Shown: piece after piece, positions 42,184-49,768 of the stretch
Layout: each line of letters begins with the position of its first letter
How positions within the stretch are numbered: position 1 is the stretch's first letter
From: Fusibacter paucivorans
GTDB lineage: Bacteria; Bacillota; Clostridia; Peptostreptococcales; Acidaminobacteraceae
Reading direction: 5' to 3'
NCBI RefSeq assembly: GCF_018390735.1
Contig: NZ_JAHBCL010000033.1
Span: 1 to 49,768, forward strand
Length of the DNA stretch: 49,768 nucleotides
Translations under genes and position numbers: made by a program
The notes under the pieces: generated by a model
Told to the model about the DNA's origin: nothing
Databases searched by the model: none
Seen by the model: the letters and a program-made list of their open reading frames with translations, nothing else

Positions 42184-42582
42184 TTACCAAATGTAACAGA
42201 TGACTTCGCCACCGACGCCTAATTTTCTAGCTTCTTTGTCAGTGATGATGCCGTTTGATGTAGAGATAATTGCGACTCCCAAACCACCAAGGACTTTTGG
42301 TACATCTGTTTTCTTTGCGTATACTCTTAAACCTGGTTTTGATATTCTCTTAAGACCTGTAATGACACGTTCTTTACTGTCACCGTATTTAAGTTCTATT
42401 CGAATGATGCCCTGCTTGCCATCTTCGATGACATCGAAGCCTTTAATATAACCTTCACCTAAAAGAATCTCGACGATTCTCTTCTTAACATTTGACGACG
42501 GTACATCTACACTTGTATGTTTCACCATATTGGCGTTGCGAACACGTGTCAATAAATCAGCGATTGGATCTGTCATTGCCAT
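42184..42582 (-). CDS. rpsH: Ribosomal protein S8
   Basis: 16S-binding protein and, in some bacteria, translational repressor of the spc operon; 132 residues. [15 protein letters not shown] and the end GGEVICYIW are the family marks. The first ATG (42582) is 8 bases from AGGAGG and is preferred over a second ATG two codons on. Confidence 0.98.
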   Translation of the reverse strand: MAMTDPIADLLTRVRNANMVKHTSVDVPSSNVKKRIVEILLGEGYIKGFDVIEDGKQGIIRIELKYGDSKERVITGLKRISKPGLRVYAKKTDVPKVLGGLGVAIISTSNGIITDKEARKLGVGGEVICYIW

Positions 42583-42605
42583 GAATATTACCTCCTTTCG
42601 TTATC

Positions 42606-42791
42606 CTACCAGCTTGCTTTTCTAACACCTGGGATTTGACCTTTGTATGCCAATTCTCTAAAGCAAATACGGCAAATACCATATTTTCTCAAATAAGCAT
42701 GTGGTCTTCCACAGATTTTACATCTATTGTATTCACGGGATGAATATTTTTGTTTTCGAGATTGTTTAACCTTTAAAGATGTTTTAGCCAC
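42606..42791 (-). CDS. rpsN: Ribosomal protein S14, zinc type
   Basis: 61-residue S14 type Z with the zinc cysteines [20 protein letters not shown]. The start codon is GTG, with GGAGGG upstream. Zinc-dependent S14 together with zinc forms of L36 and S4 in this cluster means its small ribosomal proteins are all of the C+ kind. Confidence 0.97.
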   Translation of the reverse strand: MAKTSLKVKQSRKQKYSSREYNRCKICGRPHAYLRKYGICRICFRELAYKGQIPGVRKASW

Positions 42792-42803
42792 TGTAATCCC
42801 TCC

Positions 42804-43343
42804 TTACTTGCTAAATGGCATGCCCATTAATTTTAACAGTTCTCTTGCCTCTTCGTCTGTTTTAGCAGTTGTAACGAAAGTGATGTCCATGCCTCTTACG
42901 ATCTCAACTTTATCAATGTTGATTTCAGGGAAGATCAATTGCTCTTTAACACCTAAGGTATAGTTGCCTCTTCCGTCAAATGCATTTGCATTTACACCTC
43001 TAAAGTCTCTTACCCTTGGAAGCGCAATGGTGATGAATCTATCCATAAATTCATACATTTTATCGCCTCTCAGAGTTACTTTAGCACCAACGTTCATACC
43101 AGCTCTAACCTTGAAGTTTGCAACTGATTTTTTTGCTTTTGTAATCACCGGTTGTTGTCCGGCTATAATCGCCAATTCATCAACGGCCACTTTTAATGCC
43201 TTTGGATTGTCTTTAGCGTCGCCAAGACCCATATTGATGACGATCTTATCGATCTTTGGAATTTGCATTACATTTTTATATTGGAATTTATCCATTAAAG
43301 CTTTTGCTGCTTCATTTTTGTATTTATCTTTAAATCTCGCCAT
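42804..43343 (-). CDS. rplE: Ribosomal protein L5
   Basis: 5S rRNA-binding protein touching the P-site tRNA, 179 residues. [37 protein letters not shown] and [20 protein letters not shown] are diagnostic. AGGAGG RBS. Confidence 0.98.
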   Translation of the reverse strand: MARFKDKYKNEAAKALMDKFQYKNVMQIPKIDKIVINMGLGDAKDNPKALKVAVDELAIIAGQQPVITKAKKSVANFKVRAGMNVGAKVTLRGDKMYEFMDRFITIALPRVRDFRGVNANAFDGRGNYTLGVKEQLIFPEINIDKVEIVRGMDITFVTTAKTDEEARELLKLMGMPFSK

Positions 43344-43369
43344 GCGTTATACCTCCTTTCAGACTGATG

Positions 43370-43681
43370 TTAATCCACTACCTCGCCTGTTTTGACGGAT
43401 ACTCTTACTTTTTTGCCATCTTCCAATGTCTTCATTTTGACTCTTGTGCCCGCGTTCGCTTTTGCATCAAAGAGCTGAACATTTGAAGCATTTACAGGCG
43501 CTTCCATATGGACTCTGCCGCCTTGTTGAACCTTAACAGATGGCTTTTGATGCTTTGTCACCATATTAACGTTTTCAACAATGACTCTGTTCGCCTTAGG
43601 ATCAACGCTTAGTACTTTTCCTTTTTTACCTTTATCTTTACCAGCAATTACGATTACTGTATCGCCTTTTTTAATATGCAT
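43370..43681 (-). CDS. rplX: Ribosomal protein L24
   Basis: Assembly-initiating large-subunit protein, 103 residues, with the KOW motif KKGDTVIVIAGKDKGKKGKVL at its start and the N-V-N-M-V-T-K-H segment. AGGAGG RBS; 17 bp after rplN. Confidence 0.98.
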   Translation of the reverse strand: MHIKKGDTVIVIAGKDKGKKGKVLSVDPKANRVIVENVNMVTKHQKPSVKVQQGGRVHMEAPVNASNVQLFDAKANAGTRVKMKTLEDGKKVRVSVKTGEVVD

Positions 43682-43698
43682 TCCTACACCTCCTAAGC

Positions 43699-44067
43699 TT
43701 AGAGAACTTCTGGAGCTAGAGATACGATTTTCATGAACTTCTTGTCTCTTAACTCTCTTGCAACCGGTCCAAAAATACGTGTACCGATTGGAGATAAATC
43801 ATCTTTTATGATAACAGCAGCGTTTTCATCAAATTTCAAATAGCTGCCATCTGGTCTTCTAATCCCATAGTTGCTTCTTACGATAACCGCTTTAACGACA
43901 TCGCCTTTCTTGACAACTCCACCGGGTGTTGCATTTTTAACGCTGGCGACTATTACATCTCCGATATTACCGTATTTTCTTTTAGAACCACCTAATACGC
44001 GGATACAAAGTATTTCTTTCGCACCAGAGTTGTCAGCAACTTTTAAACGGGTTTCGTTTTGTATCAT
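43699..44067 (-). CDS. rplN: Ribosomal protein L14
   Basis: 122 residues. [39 protein letters not shown] and the end [10 protein letters not shown] are diagnostic. It lies under the bound initiation and silencing factors on the subunit interface. Strong RBS. Confidence 0.98.
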   Translation of the reverse strand: MIQNETRLKVADNSGAKEILCIRVLGGSKRKYGNIGDVIVASVKNATPGGVVKKGDVVKAVIVRSNYGIRRPDGSYLKFDENAAVIIKDDLSPIGTRIFGPVARELRDKKFMKIVSLAPEVL

Positions 44068-44092
44068 GCTTTTTTCCTCCTCTCGGCTAATA

Positions 44093-44347
44093 TTACTTAG
44101 CTTTCTCTACGATTTCAACTAGTCTCCATCTCTTGTCTCTACTAAGTGGTCTAGTTTCCATAATTCTTACTCTATCACCAATACCACATGTGTTGTTTTC
44201 ATCATGTGCTTTAAATTTCTTTGTACGTTTAACGCGCTTTCCATAAAGTGGATGACGTACGAAGTCTTCAACTTTAACGACGATAGTTTTGTCCATCTTG
44301 TCGCTAGTGACGAAGCCTACTCTTACCTTTCTATTGCCTCTTTCCAC
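44093..44347 (-). CDS. rpsQ: Ribosomal protein S17
   Basis: OB-fold 16S-binding protein, 84 residues. [19 protein letters not shown] and [19 protein letters not shown] are typical. The start codon is GTG, 7 bases after AGGAGG. Confidence 0.98.
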   Translation of the reverse strand: MERGNRKVRVGFVTSDKMDKTIVVKVEDFVRHPLYGKRVKRTKKFKAHDENNTCGIGDRVRIMETRPLSRDKRWRLVEIVEKAK

Positions 44348-44364
44348 AGCGTAACCTCCTCCGC

Positions 44365-44559
44365 TTATGCCTTGATCTCTTTATCTCTTAAGATCGTTTT
44401 ACAACGTGCGATGTCTTTCTTAACCGCTTTAATTTTCATTGGGTTATCTAACTGCCCTGTCGCTAATTGAAATCTTAAGTTGAAGAGCTCATTCTTAAGT
44501 TCAACCACTTTTTCGTTCAGTTCTTGAGATGTCATTTCTTGCATCTTATTTGCTTTCAA
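44365..44559 (-). CDS. rpmC: Ribosomal protein L29
   Basis: 64-residue coiled-coil protein at the tunnel exit. The core is [20 protein letters not shown] followed by [13 protein letters not shown] start it at the TTG at 44559, which gives the usual MKANK beginning; it overlaps the rplP stop codon region by being one base from it, and GGTGG at the end of rplP is the RBS. The longer open frame reaching 44682 runs inside rplP and is not real. Confidence 0.93.
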   Translation of the reverse strand: MKANKMQEMTSQELNEKVVELKNELFNLRFQLATGQLDNPMKIKAVKKDIARCKTILRDKEIKA

Positions 44560-44560
44560 C

Positions 44561-44992
44561 TTATTCACCACCCTTTTCGATAGTGTCTTCTTTCTTGACA
44601 AATTTACATTTGATTGGCAACTTATTCGCTGCAAGCCTGATTGCTTCTCTTGCAAGCTCTTCATCAACCCCTGAAAGTTCAAACATAACTCTGCCTGGCT
44701 TTACAACGGCTACCCAGTACTCAGGTGAACCTTTACCAGCACCCATACGTGTTTCAGCAGGTTTTTGTGTAACAGGTTTGTGCGGGAAAATCTTAATCCA
44801 AACTTTACCGCCCCTTTTGATTCTTCTATTAATAGCAATCCTGGCTGCTTCAATTTGATTTGCAGTAATCCACGCCGGTTCCAAAGCAACTAAACCGTAA
44901 TCTCCGTAAGTCACGGTATTACCCTTTTGAGCTGTACCACTCATTCTACCTCTGTGAACTCTACGGCGTTTTACTCTTTTAGGCATTAACAT
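44561..44992 (-). CDS. rplP: Ribosomal protein L16
   Basis: 143 residues, contacts the A-site t[40 protein letters not shown] and the arginine region are typical. ATG at 44992 is 8 bases after AGGAGG. Confidence 0.98.
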   Translation of the reverse strand: MLMPKRVKRRRVHRGRMSGTAQKGNTVTYGDYGLVALEPAWITANQIEAARIAINRRIKRGGKVWIKIFPHKPVTQKPAETRMGAGKGSPEYWVAVVKPGRVMFELSGVDEELAREAIRLAANKLPIKCKFVKKEDTIEKGGE

Positions 44993-45018
44993 CGTAATTG
45001 CCTCCTTTCACAAAACTC

Positions 45019-45783
45019 TTATTGATTGTTCGCATTTCTAGGTCTTCTAGGGCCTCGGTTATTGCCTTGACCATTTCTTTTATTTCTTGAAGGTCTCTTT
45101 TCTGGCGCTTTACGAGCTTCTTTTCTTTTAAGTCTCGTTTCTTCACTGACACTTGGCAATACTTCGCCTTTATTGATCCAGACTTTCACGCCGATTTTGC
45201 CGTATGTTGTATCTGCTTCTGCAAAACCGTAATCAATATCAGCTCTGAGTGTAGAAAGTGGCACATTACCTTCTGAATAGCCTTCTGTTCTCGCCATTTC
45301 GGCACCGCCCAAACGACCTGAAGTTTGCACTTTAATCCCTTCGGCACCAGATTTCATCGTGCGGCCAATGACTTGTTTCATGGCTCTACGGAATGAAATT
45401 CTGCGTTCTAATGAAAATGCAACGTTTTCGGCAACGAGTTGTGCGTCTAAATCAATATTGTCGACTTCAGAAATATCCAATTGAATGGACTTTTTTGTCA
45501 TTTTTTCAAGTTCTTCTCTTAATACTTTGATATTTTCGCCGCCTTTACCAACAACCATACCTGGTTTAGCAGTGAAGATATTGATGTGTACTCTGTCATT
45601 TGCAGCTCTGTCAATGTAAATTCTTGAGATGCCTGCTGTAAAAAGTCTTTTCTTAACATATTTTCTAATGTCATGATCTTCAATCAATAAATCAGAGAAA
45701 TTTTTCTTATTTGCATACCACTTCGAGTCCCAATCTTTGATTACTCCAACTCTGAGTCCGTGTGGGCTAACTTTTTGACCCAT
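45019..45783 (-). CDS. rpsC: Ribosomal protein S3
   Basis: 254 residues, mRNA-entry protein. [20 protein letters not shown], the KH motif [18 protein letters not shown] and the [13 protein letters not shown]-like [19 protein letters not shown] are seen. The C-terminal tail of basic and Asn-rich residues (about 225-254) is longer than in B. subtilis (218 residues). Confidence 0.98.
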   Translation of the reverse strand: MGQKVSPHGLRVGVIKDWDSKWYANKKNFSDLLIEDHDIRKYVKKRLFTAGISRIYIDRAANDRVHINIFTAKPGMVVGKGGENIKVLREELEKMTKKSIQLDISEVDNIDLDAQLVAENVAFSLERRISFRRAMKQVIGRTMKSGAEGIKVQTSGRLGGAEMARTEGYSEGNVPLSTLRADIDYGFAEADTTYGKIGVKVWINKGEVLPSVSEETRLKRKEARKAPEKRPSRNKRNGQGNNRGPRRPRNANNQ

Positions 45784-45798
45784 TCAGTGCACCCTCCT

Positions 45799-46134
45799 TT
45801 ACTCTCTCTCAGCTACGACTACGCCAACATGGCTTGATCTTTTTAGCACAGGGTTTGCTCTCCCCATGGAACCGGCATTCCATCTTTTCATTGTAGGGCC
45901 TTGGTTTGCGTAAATCTCTTTTACGTAAAGGCTCTCTACATCAAGGTGATGGTTATTTTCAGCATTTGCTACAGCTGAGTTCAAAACTTTAAGAAATATT
46001 TCTGCACCTTTTCTCGGTGTGAATTTTAATATTGCCTGCGCTTCTTTGACGTTTTTACCTCTTACCAAATCAGCTATCGGCTTCATCTTTCTTGGTGAGA
46101 TTCGCATGTGTTTAGCTTCCGCTTTCGCTTGCAT
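45799..46134 (-). CDS. rplV: Ribosomal protein L22
   Basis: 111 residues; its beta hairpin lines the peptide tunnel. HMRISPRKMKPIADLVRGK at the start and the hairpin tip region MKRWNAGSMGRANPVLKRSSH, where macrolide-resistance changes arise, look ordinary. AGGAGG RBS. Confidence 0.98.
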   Translation of the reverse strand: MQAKAEAKHMRISPRKMKPIADLVRGKNVKEAQAILKFTPRKGAEIFLKVLNSAVANAENNHHLDVESLYVKEIYANQGPTMKRWNAGSMGRANPVLKRSSHVGVVVAERE

Positions 46135-46167
46135 TCTCAGCGCCTCCTTTCGGATTGATTAATCGAA

Positions 46168-46440
46168 TTACTTGCTCTTCTTATCGCCTGCGTGACCTCT
46201 AAAAGTTCTCGTCGGCGAAAATTCTCCTAGTTTATGACCGATCATGTCTTCTGTAATATAGACAGGAACATGTTTTCTACCATCGTGAACGGCGATCGTA
46301 TGACCAACCATTTGAGGGAATATTGTAGATGATCTTGACCAAACTTTAATGACTTTCTTTTCATTGTTGGCATTCATCTCTTCAATTTTTTTCAATAGTC
46401 CTTCGTGGACGAAAGGCCCTTTTTTAAGAGATCTTCCCAT
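46168..46440 (-). CDS. rpsS: Ribosomal protein S19
   Basis: 90 residues, small-subunit head. [20 protein letters not shown] and [20 protein letters not shown] are diagnostic. 32 bp after rplB. Confidence 0.98.
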   Translation of the reverse strand: MGRSLKKGPFVHEGLLKKIEEMNANNEKKVIKVWSRSSTIFPQMVGHTIAVHDGRKHVPVYITEDMIGHKLGEFSPTRTFRGHAGDKKSK

Positions 46441-46472
46441 TTAATTGTCCTCCTTCCAAATCTCAGAACTTA

Positions 46473-47303
46473 TTATTTCTTTCTCTTAGAAACAATATAC
46501 TTATCAGAATGTTTATTTTTCTTTCTTGTTTTGTAACCAAGTGCAGGTTTGCCCCAAGGTGTCATTGGACTTGGACGACCTACTGGCGAACGACCTTCAC
46601 CACCACCATGAGGGTGATCGTTAGGGTTCATAACCGAGCCTCTGACAGTTGGTCGGATACCCATATGGCGTTTACGGCCAGCTTTACCAATTGTAATGTT
46701 TTCGTGATCAATATTGCCAACTTGACCTACAGTGGCACGGCACTCTTTTCTGACGAGTCTCGTTTCGCCTGATGGCAATCTAAGAAGCGCATGTTTACCT
46801 TCTTTTGCCATGAGCTGCGCCGAGTTACCAGCAGATCTTACAAGCTGAGCACCTTTGCCTGGCTTCATTTCAATGTTGTGTACAATTGTACCAACCGGCA
46901 TATTCATAAGCGGCATTGCATTGCCTACTTTAATATCGACTTGTGTGCCAGATGTGACCACATCACCGACTTTTAAGCCATTTGGATGAAGAATGTATCT
47001 CTTCTCACCATCAGCATATGCCAAAAGTGCGATGTTCGCCGATCTGTTTGGATCGTATTCTACGGCAACAACTTTTGCCGGTACATCGTCCTTCAAACGT
47101 TTGAAGTCGATGATTCTATATTTTTTTGTAGCACCGCCACCTCTATGACGTACAGTGATTCTACCTTGGTTGTTTCGACCAGAATTTTTCTTTATAGTAA
47201 CGACTAACGACTTCTCTGGCTGTTTCTTGGTAACTTCTTCAAAAGTAGACACTGTCATTTGTCTGAGAGCAGGTGAAGTCGGTTTATAGCCTCTGATACC
47301 CAT
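46473..47303 (-). CDS. rplB: Ribosomal protein L2
   Basis: 276 residues, close to the peptidyl transferase centre. [25 protein letters not shown]-like [19 protein letters not shown] and the C-terminal [19 protein letters not shown] with the functional histidine are seen. Confidence 0.98.
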   Translation of the reverse strand: MGIRGYKPTSPALRQMTVSTFEEVTKKQPEKSLVVTIKKNSGRNNQGRITVRHRGGGATKKYRIIDFKRLKDDVPAKVVAVEYDPNRSANIALLAYADGEKRYILHPNGLKVGDVVTSGTQVDIKVGNAMPLMNMPVGTIVHNIEMKPGKGAQLVRSAGNSAQLMAKEGKHALLRLPSGETRLVRKECRATVGQVGNIDHENITIGKAGRKRHMGIRPTVRGSVMNPNDHPHGGGEGRSPVGRPSPMTPWGKPALGYKTRKKNKHSDKYIVSKRKK

Positions 47304-47328
47304 GATCTTACCTCCTTCGAGTTTTTAA

Positions 47329-47619
47329 TTACATACCTTCAAAGAATTCGATAGTTTTGCTGTCCGCCGTTAATTTAACGACAGCTTTTTTCCAGCTTCT
47401 CGTATAGCCAGAAGTTCTACCCATTCTTTTAAGTTTGCCTTTGACATTTAAAGTGTTTACTTTTTCAACTTTTACGCCAAAGATTTCTTCAATAGCTGTT
47501 TTAATTTGTGATTTGTTTGCGTCCTTGTGCACTTCGAAAGTGTACTTTTTGTCCGCAGACTGCATCATTGAGTTTTCCGTAACGATCGGTTTGATAATAA
47601 TATCATAAGAGGTTTTCAT
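47329..47619 (-). CDS. rplW: Ribosomal protein L23
   Basis: 96 residues, docking site for trigger factor and [18 protein letters not shown] and [19 protein letters not shown] are typical. The ATG overlaps the rplD stop codon as TAATG. Confidence 0.98.
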   Translation of the reverse strand: MKTSYDIIIKPIVTENSMMQSADKKYTFEVHKDANKSQIKTAIEEIFGVKVEKVNTLNVKGKLKRMGRTSGYTRSWKKAVVKLTADSKTIEFFEGM

Positions 47620-48245
47620 TACGCGTATACCTCCTCTAATTTCTCAATTGCATTTTTTGTCATAATGCAATAGTCATGGTTTAAGAGTTCATAAACATTG
47701 ACTTCACCAACAAAAGAAGTACTCACACCTTTGATATTGCCAGATGCAATGACGACATTCTCGTTTTTATCACCTGTAACAACAATTGTTTTCTTGCCGT
47801 AGACATTGATGTTGGTTAAGATTTTAATCATATCTTTTGTCTTTGGTGTATCTAATGCAAGTTCATCCAATACGATGATTTCATTGTCTCTAACTTTTGC
47901 ACTAAGCGCTGATTTAAACGCTAATCTCTTAACTTTTTTAGGCAGAGAATAACGGTAGCTTCTTGGTTTTGGCGCAAAGCTGATACCGCCACCTACATAA
48001 TGAGGCGCTCTGATGGAACCTTGTCTTGCGTTACCAGTTCCCTTTTGACGAAACGGTTTTCTACCACCGCCTCTAACTTCGGATCTCGTTTTAGCTGATT
48101 GTGTACCTTGACGCTGGTTTGCTAAATAATTTTTAACAACTTCGTGCATAACCGGTACATTTGGCTCGATGCCAAAAATGCTTTCATTTAATTCTATTTC
48201 ACTGACTTTTTGTCCCGAAACGTTCAATACTTCTAATTTAGGCAC
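47619..48245 (-). CDS. rplD: Ribosomal protein L4
   Basis: 208 residues; a loop of it lines the tunnel. The loop region [20 protein letters not shown] and [20 protein letters not shown], near known macrolide-resistance positions, looks normal. Start codon GTG with AGGAGG upstream. Confidence 0.98.
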   Translation of the reverse strand: MPKLEVLNVSGQKVSEIELNESIFGIEPNVPVMHEVVKNYLANQRQGTQSAKTRSEVRGGGRKPFRQKGTGNARQGSIRAPHYVGGGISFAPKPRSYRYSLPKKVKRLAFKSALSAKVRDNEIIVLDELALDTPKTKDMIKILTNINVYGKKTIVVTGDKNENVVIASGNIKGVSTSFVGEVNVYELLNHDYCIMTKNAIEKLEEVYA

Positions 48246-48269
48246 TGTGCTTCCTCCTTTCGTCCGCTA

Positions 48270-48902
48270 TTAGTTTGTCGCCTTAACGGCTTCTCTAATT
48301 ACGATTTGGCCACCTTTAGGACCTGGCACTGCACCCTTTACTAATATGAAGCTTCTTTCGAGGTCAACTCGAACGACTTCCAGGTTAAGTACCGTCACTT
48401 GCTCATTACCCATTTTACCTGCCATTTGCATCCCTTTAATGACGCGTGCAGGATATGAAGCACCACCGAGTGAACCAGCGCCTCTATGATATTTAGAACC
48501 ATGTGTTTCTGGTCCTCTGGAGTTGTTGTAACGTTTGATTGTACCAGCAGTTCCTTTACCTTTTGACGTGCCAATTACATCAATTTTTTGTCCTTCTGAC
48601 AAAATATCAGCTGTAATTTCTTGGCCAATTGTAAATTCTGAAGGATTTTCAACTCTAAACTCTTTAAGTGTTTTCTTGTACGCAACACCAGCTTTGTCAA
48701 AGTGACCTTTAACAGGCTTGTTGACGTGCTTTTCTTTTACTTCGCCAGTTGCAACTTGGATTGCATTGTAGCCGTCAGTTTCAATTGTTTTAATTTGTGT
48801 AACGATCATTGGCGCTACTTCAACAACTGTAACCGGCGTTACGATACCAGCTTCGTTAAATACTTGGGTCATACCGATTTTTTTACCGATAATTCCGATC
48901 AT
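48270..48902 (-). CDS. rplC: Ribosomal protein L3
   Basis: 210 residues, beside the peptidyl transferase centre. [33 protein letters not shown]-like [19 protein letters not shown] and [13 protein letters not shown] are diagnostic. GGAGG RBS. Confidence 0.98.
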   Translation of the reverse strand: MIGIIGKKIGMTQVFNEAGIVTPVTVVEVAPMIVTQIKTIETDGYNAIQVATGEVKEKHVNKPVKGHFDKAGVAYKKTLKEFRVENPSEFTIGQEITADILSEGQKIDVIGTSKGKGTAGTIKRYNNSRGPETHGSKYHRGAGSLGGASYPARVIKGMQMAGKMGNEQVTVLNLEVVRVDLERSFILVKGAVPGPKGGQIVIREAVKATN

Positions 48903-49000
48903 GCCTTTGCACCTCCTAATATTCTTACAGCGGATTACCTACGTAATCATCCTAAAAAATCAGGTTTATCTATTTAAACCGAAATCTTAGTTTTCTGTTC

Positions 49001-49312
49001 TTAGAGCTTGATTTCTACATCTACACCAGCAGGGAGTTCAAGCTTCATCAACGCATCAACCGTTTTTTGACCTGGGTTAAGGATGTCAATTAAACGTTTG
49101 TGTGTTCTGATTTCAAATTGCTCTCTCGAGTCTTTGTACTTGTGTACCGCTCTTAAGATCGTAACAACTTCCTTTTTAGTAGGAAGTGGAATCGGACCTG
49201 CAACATCGGCACCTGTCAATTTAGCTGCTTCAACAATCTTTGTTGCAGTATTGTCTAGAATTTTGTGATCAAAAGACTTTAATCTGATTCTAATTTTTTG
49301 CTTGTTAGCCAT
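49001..49312 (-). CDS. rpsJ: Ribosomal protein S10
   Basis: 103 residues; also the transcription antitermination partner Nus[44 protein letters not shown] and LPAGVDVEI are typical. First gene of the S10 cluster, after its own promoter and a ~180-base structured leader. Confidence 0.98.
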   Translation of the reverse strand: MANKQKIRIRLKSFDHKILDNTATKIVEAAKLTGADVAGPIPLPTKKEVVTILRAVHKYKDSREQFEIRTHKRLIDILNPGQKTVDALMKLELPAGVDVEIKL

Positions 49313-49495
49313 TTGTCTAACCTCCTTTTTTTATCGTACGTTGACTGCGATCATACGACCGAGCATGTCGTCCACTACGCCGTGTGTTTCATAGTTTGAC
49401 GGACGCAAAAACTCGTCGCCCACATCTTGTGCGGACAATTCTCAGTGGAAATTCTCTCACAGCTAAGTAACTTTCCACGTCATCGCATTAGTGCA
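49313..49495 (-). ncRNA. Structured 5' leader of the S10 operon
   Basis: Minus-strand hairpins seen by eye: GTGGAAA/TTTCCAC, GTC-CGCA/TGTG-GGC-GAC, TGCG-CCGT/ACGG-CGTA (one bulge), CGAC/GTCG and TCGTA/TACGA just before the rpsJ RBS. No ORF with a good RBS is seen. A role in ribosomal feedback control is plausible but I cannot match it to a known leader family. Confidence 0.5.
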
Positions 49496-49502
49496 CCAAT
49501 AC

Positions 49503-49531
49503 ATTATATAATAGCCCCTTACAATATGCAA
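49503..49531 (-). promoter_or_regulatory. Promoter of the S10-spc-alpha cluster
   Basis: Minus strand TTGCAT (49531-49526), 17-base spacer, TATAAT (49508-49503). Confidence 0.8.
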
Positions 49532-49570
49532 GGGATTATTTTCATGAAATCAAACTTTTTTCATAAGAAA

Positions 49571-49592
49571 CAGGACGTCAAAAGACGTCCTG
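49571..49592 (-). terminator. Terminator of tuf
   Basis: Perfect 9-bp stem CAGGACGTC/GACGTCCTG with a four-base loop, about 45 bases after the tuf stop; the T-tract (TTTCTT) is weak. Confidence 0.65.
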
Positions 49593-49637
49593 CTATTCTT
49601 AAATTTATACTGTAACAATTAACCTCAATGGTTTTAA

Positions 49638-49768
49638 TTATTCAGTAATTTTGATAACGGAACCAGCGCCAACAGTTCTGCCGCCTTCACGAATTGAAAA
49701 TCTTAAGCCCTCTTCTATCGCGATTGGTGAAATAAGCTCAATGTCCATTTCAACGTTATCACCAGGCA
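49638..49768 (-). CDS. tuf: Elongation factor Tu, C-terminal end (cut by window edge)
   Basis: The last 43 codons of EF-Tu: [20 protein letters not shown] then [19 protein letters not shown], ending ITE. This is domain 3, which binds aminoacyl-tRNA. The rest lies to the right of the window. The fusA-tuf-rpsJ order is usual; here a terminator and a new promoter separate tuf from rpsJ. Confidence 0.95.
   Translation of the reverse strand, partial: PGDNVEMDIELISPIAIEEGLRFSIREGGRTVGAGSVIKITE

Noticed and set aside
44560-44682. N-terminal extension of L29 to an ATG at 44682
   Set aside because: It runs out of frame through rplP; the TTG at 44559 gives the normal L29 start and length.

Overview
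The window looks like a chromosomal segment of a low- to mid-GC Gram-positive anaerobe of the Firmicutes, most likely class Clostridia. Reasons: PyrK-dependent class 1B dihydroorotate dehydrogenase, PyrR-type attenuators, the S10-spc-alpha ribosomal order with a KOW protein between map and infA, a duplicated-ATPase ECF transporter next to truA, and strong AGGAGG ribosome binding sites with many TTG/GTG starts. I cannot name a genus.

Layout. (1) 1-1080: the upstream region and leader of an rRNA operon that runs left out of the window, with tandem promoters and a structured repeat present three times. (2) 1.08-7.16 kb: two divergent pyrimidine units, pyrC-F-K-D leftward and pyrB-I rightward, each with a promoter, a PyrR-binding loop and an attenuator terminator. 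(3) 7.19-12.5 kb: leftward genes for a LigB/MEMO-AMMECR1 fusion, a membrane-anchored GH18 glycosidase, a small membrane protein and a COG2509 flavoprotein. (4) 12.7-18.5 kb: a catabolic locus with a FadR-type GntR regulator, a DUF169 protein, an APC permease and, divergently, two tandem enolase-superfamily dehydratases. One palindromic operator sits at each of the two divergent promoters. (5) 18.7-23.5 kb: small accessory units, namely PadR/DUF2812, a DUF1062 gene, a CD3324-family gene, a GNAT fragment and a MarR/IMP dehydrogenase pair. The right part is clearly more AT-rich than the rest.

(6) 23.6-28.1 kb: rpsI, rplM, truA, ecfT, ecfA2, ecfA1. (7) 28.2-33.7 kb: a rightward island with a PrpR-like sigma-54 activator, a sigma-54 promoter, a MatC-like carboxylate permease and an aconitase-superfamily hydro-lyase in two subunits. 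It separates ecfA1 from rplQ, which are usually neighbours. (8) 33.8-49.3 kb: the whole S10-spc-alpha cluster leftward from rpsJ to rplQ, followed on the right by the 3' end of tuf.

How the parts work together: housekeeping translation and pyrimidine genes form the backbone, and two self-contained catabolic cassettes and several autoregulated small units are set into it. The most unusual signal is upstream of the DUF1062 and CD3324 genes. Each has an 8-codon leader ORF whose stop codon lies in a shared hairpin, followed by segments that can pair in the mutually exclusive 1:2/3:4 versus 2:3 way known from erm translational attenuators. No CRISPR array, tRNA, transposase or integrase was seen.
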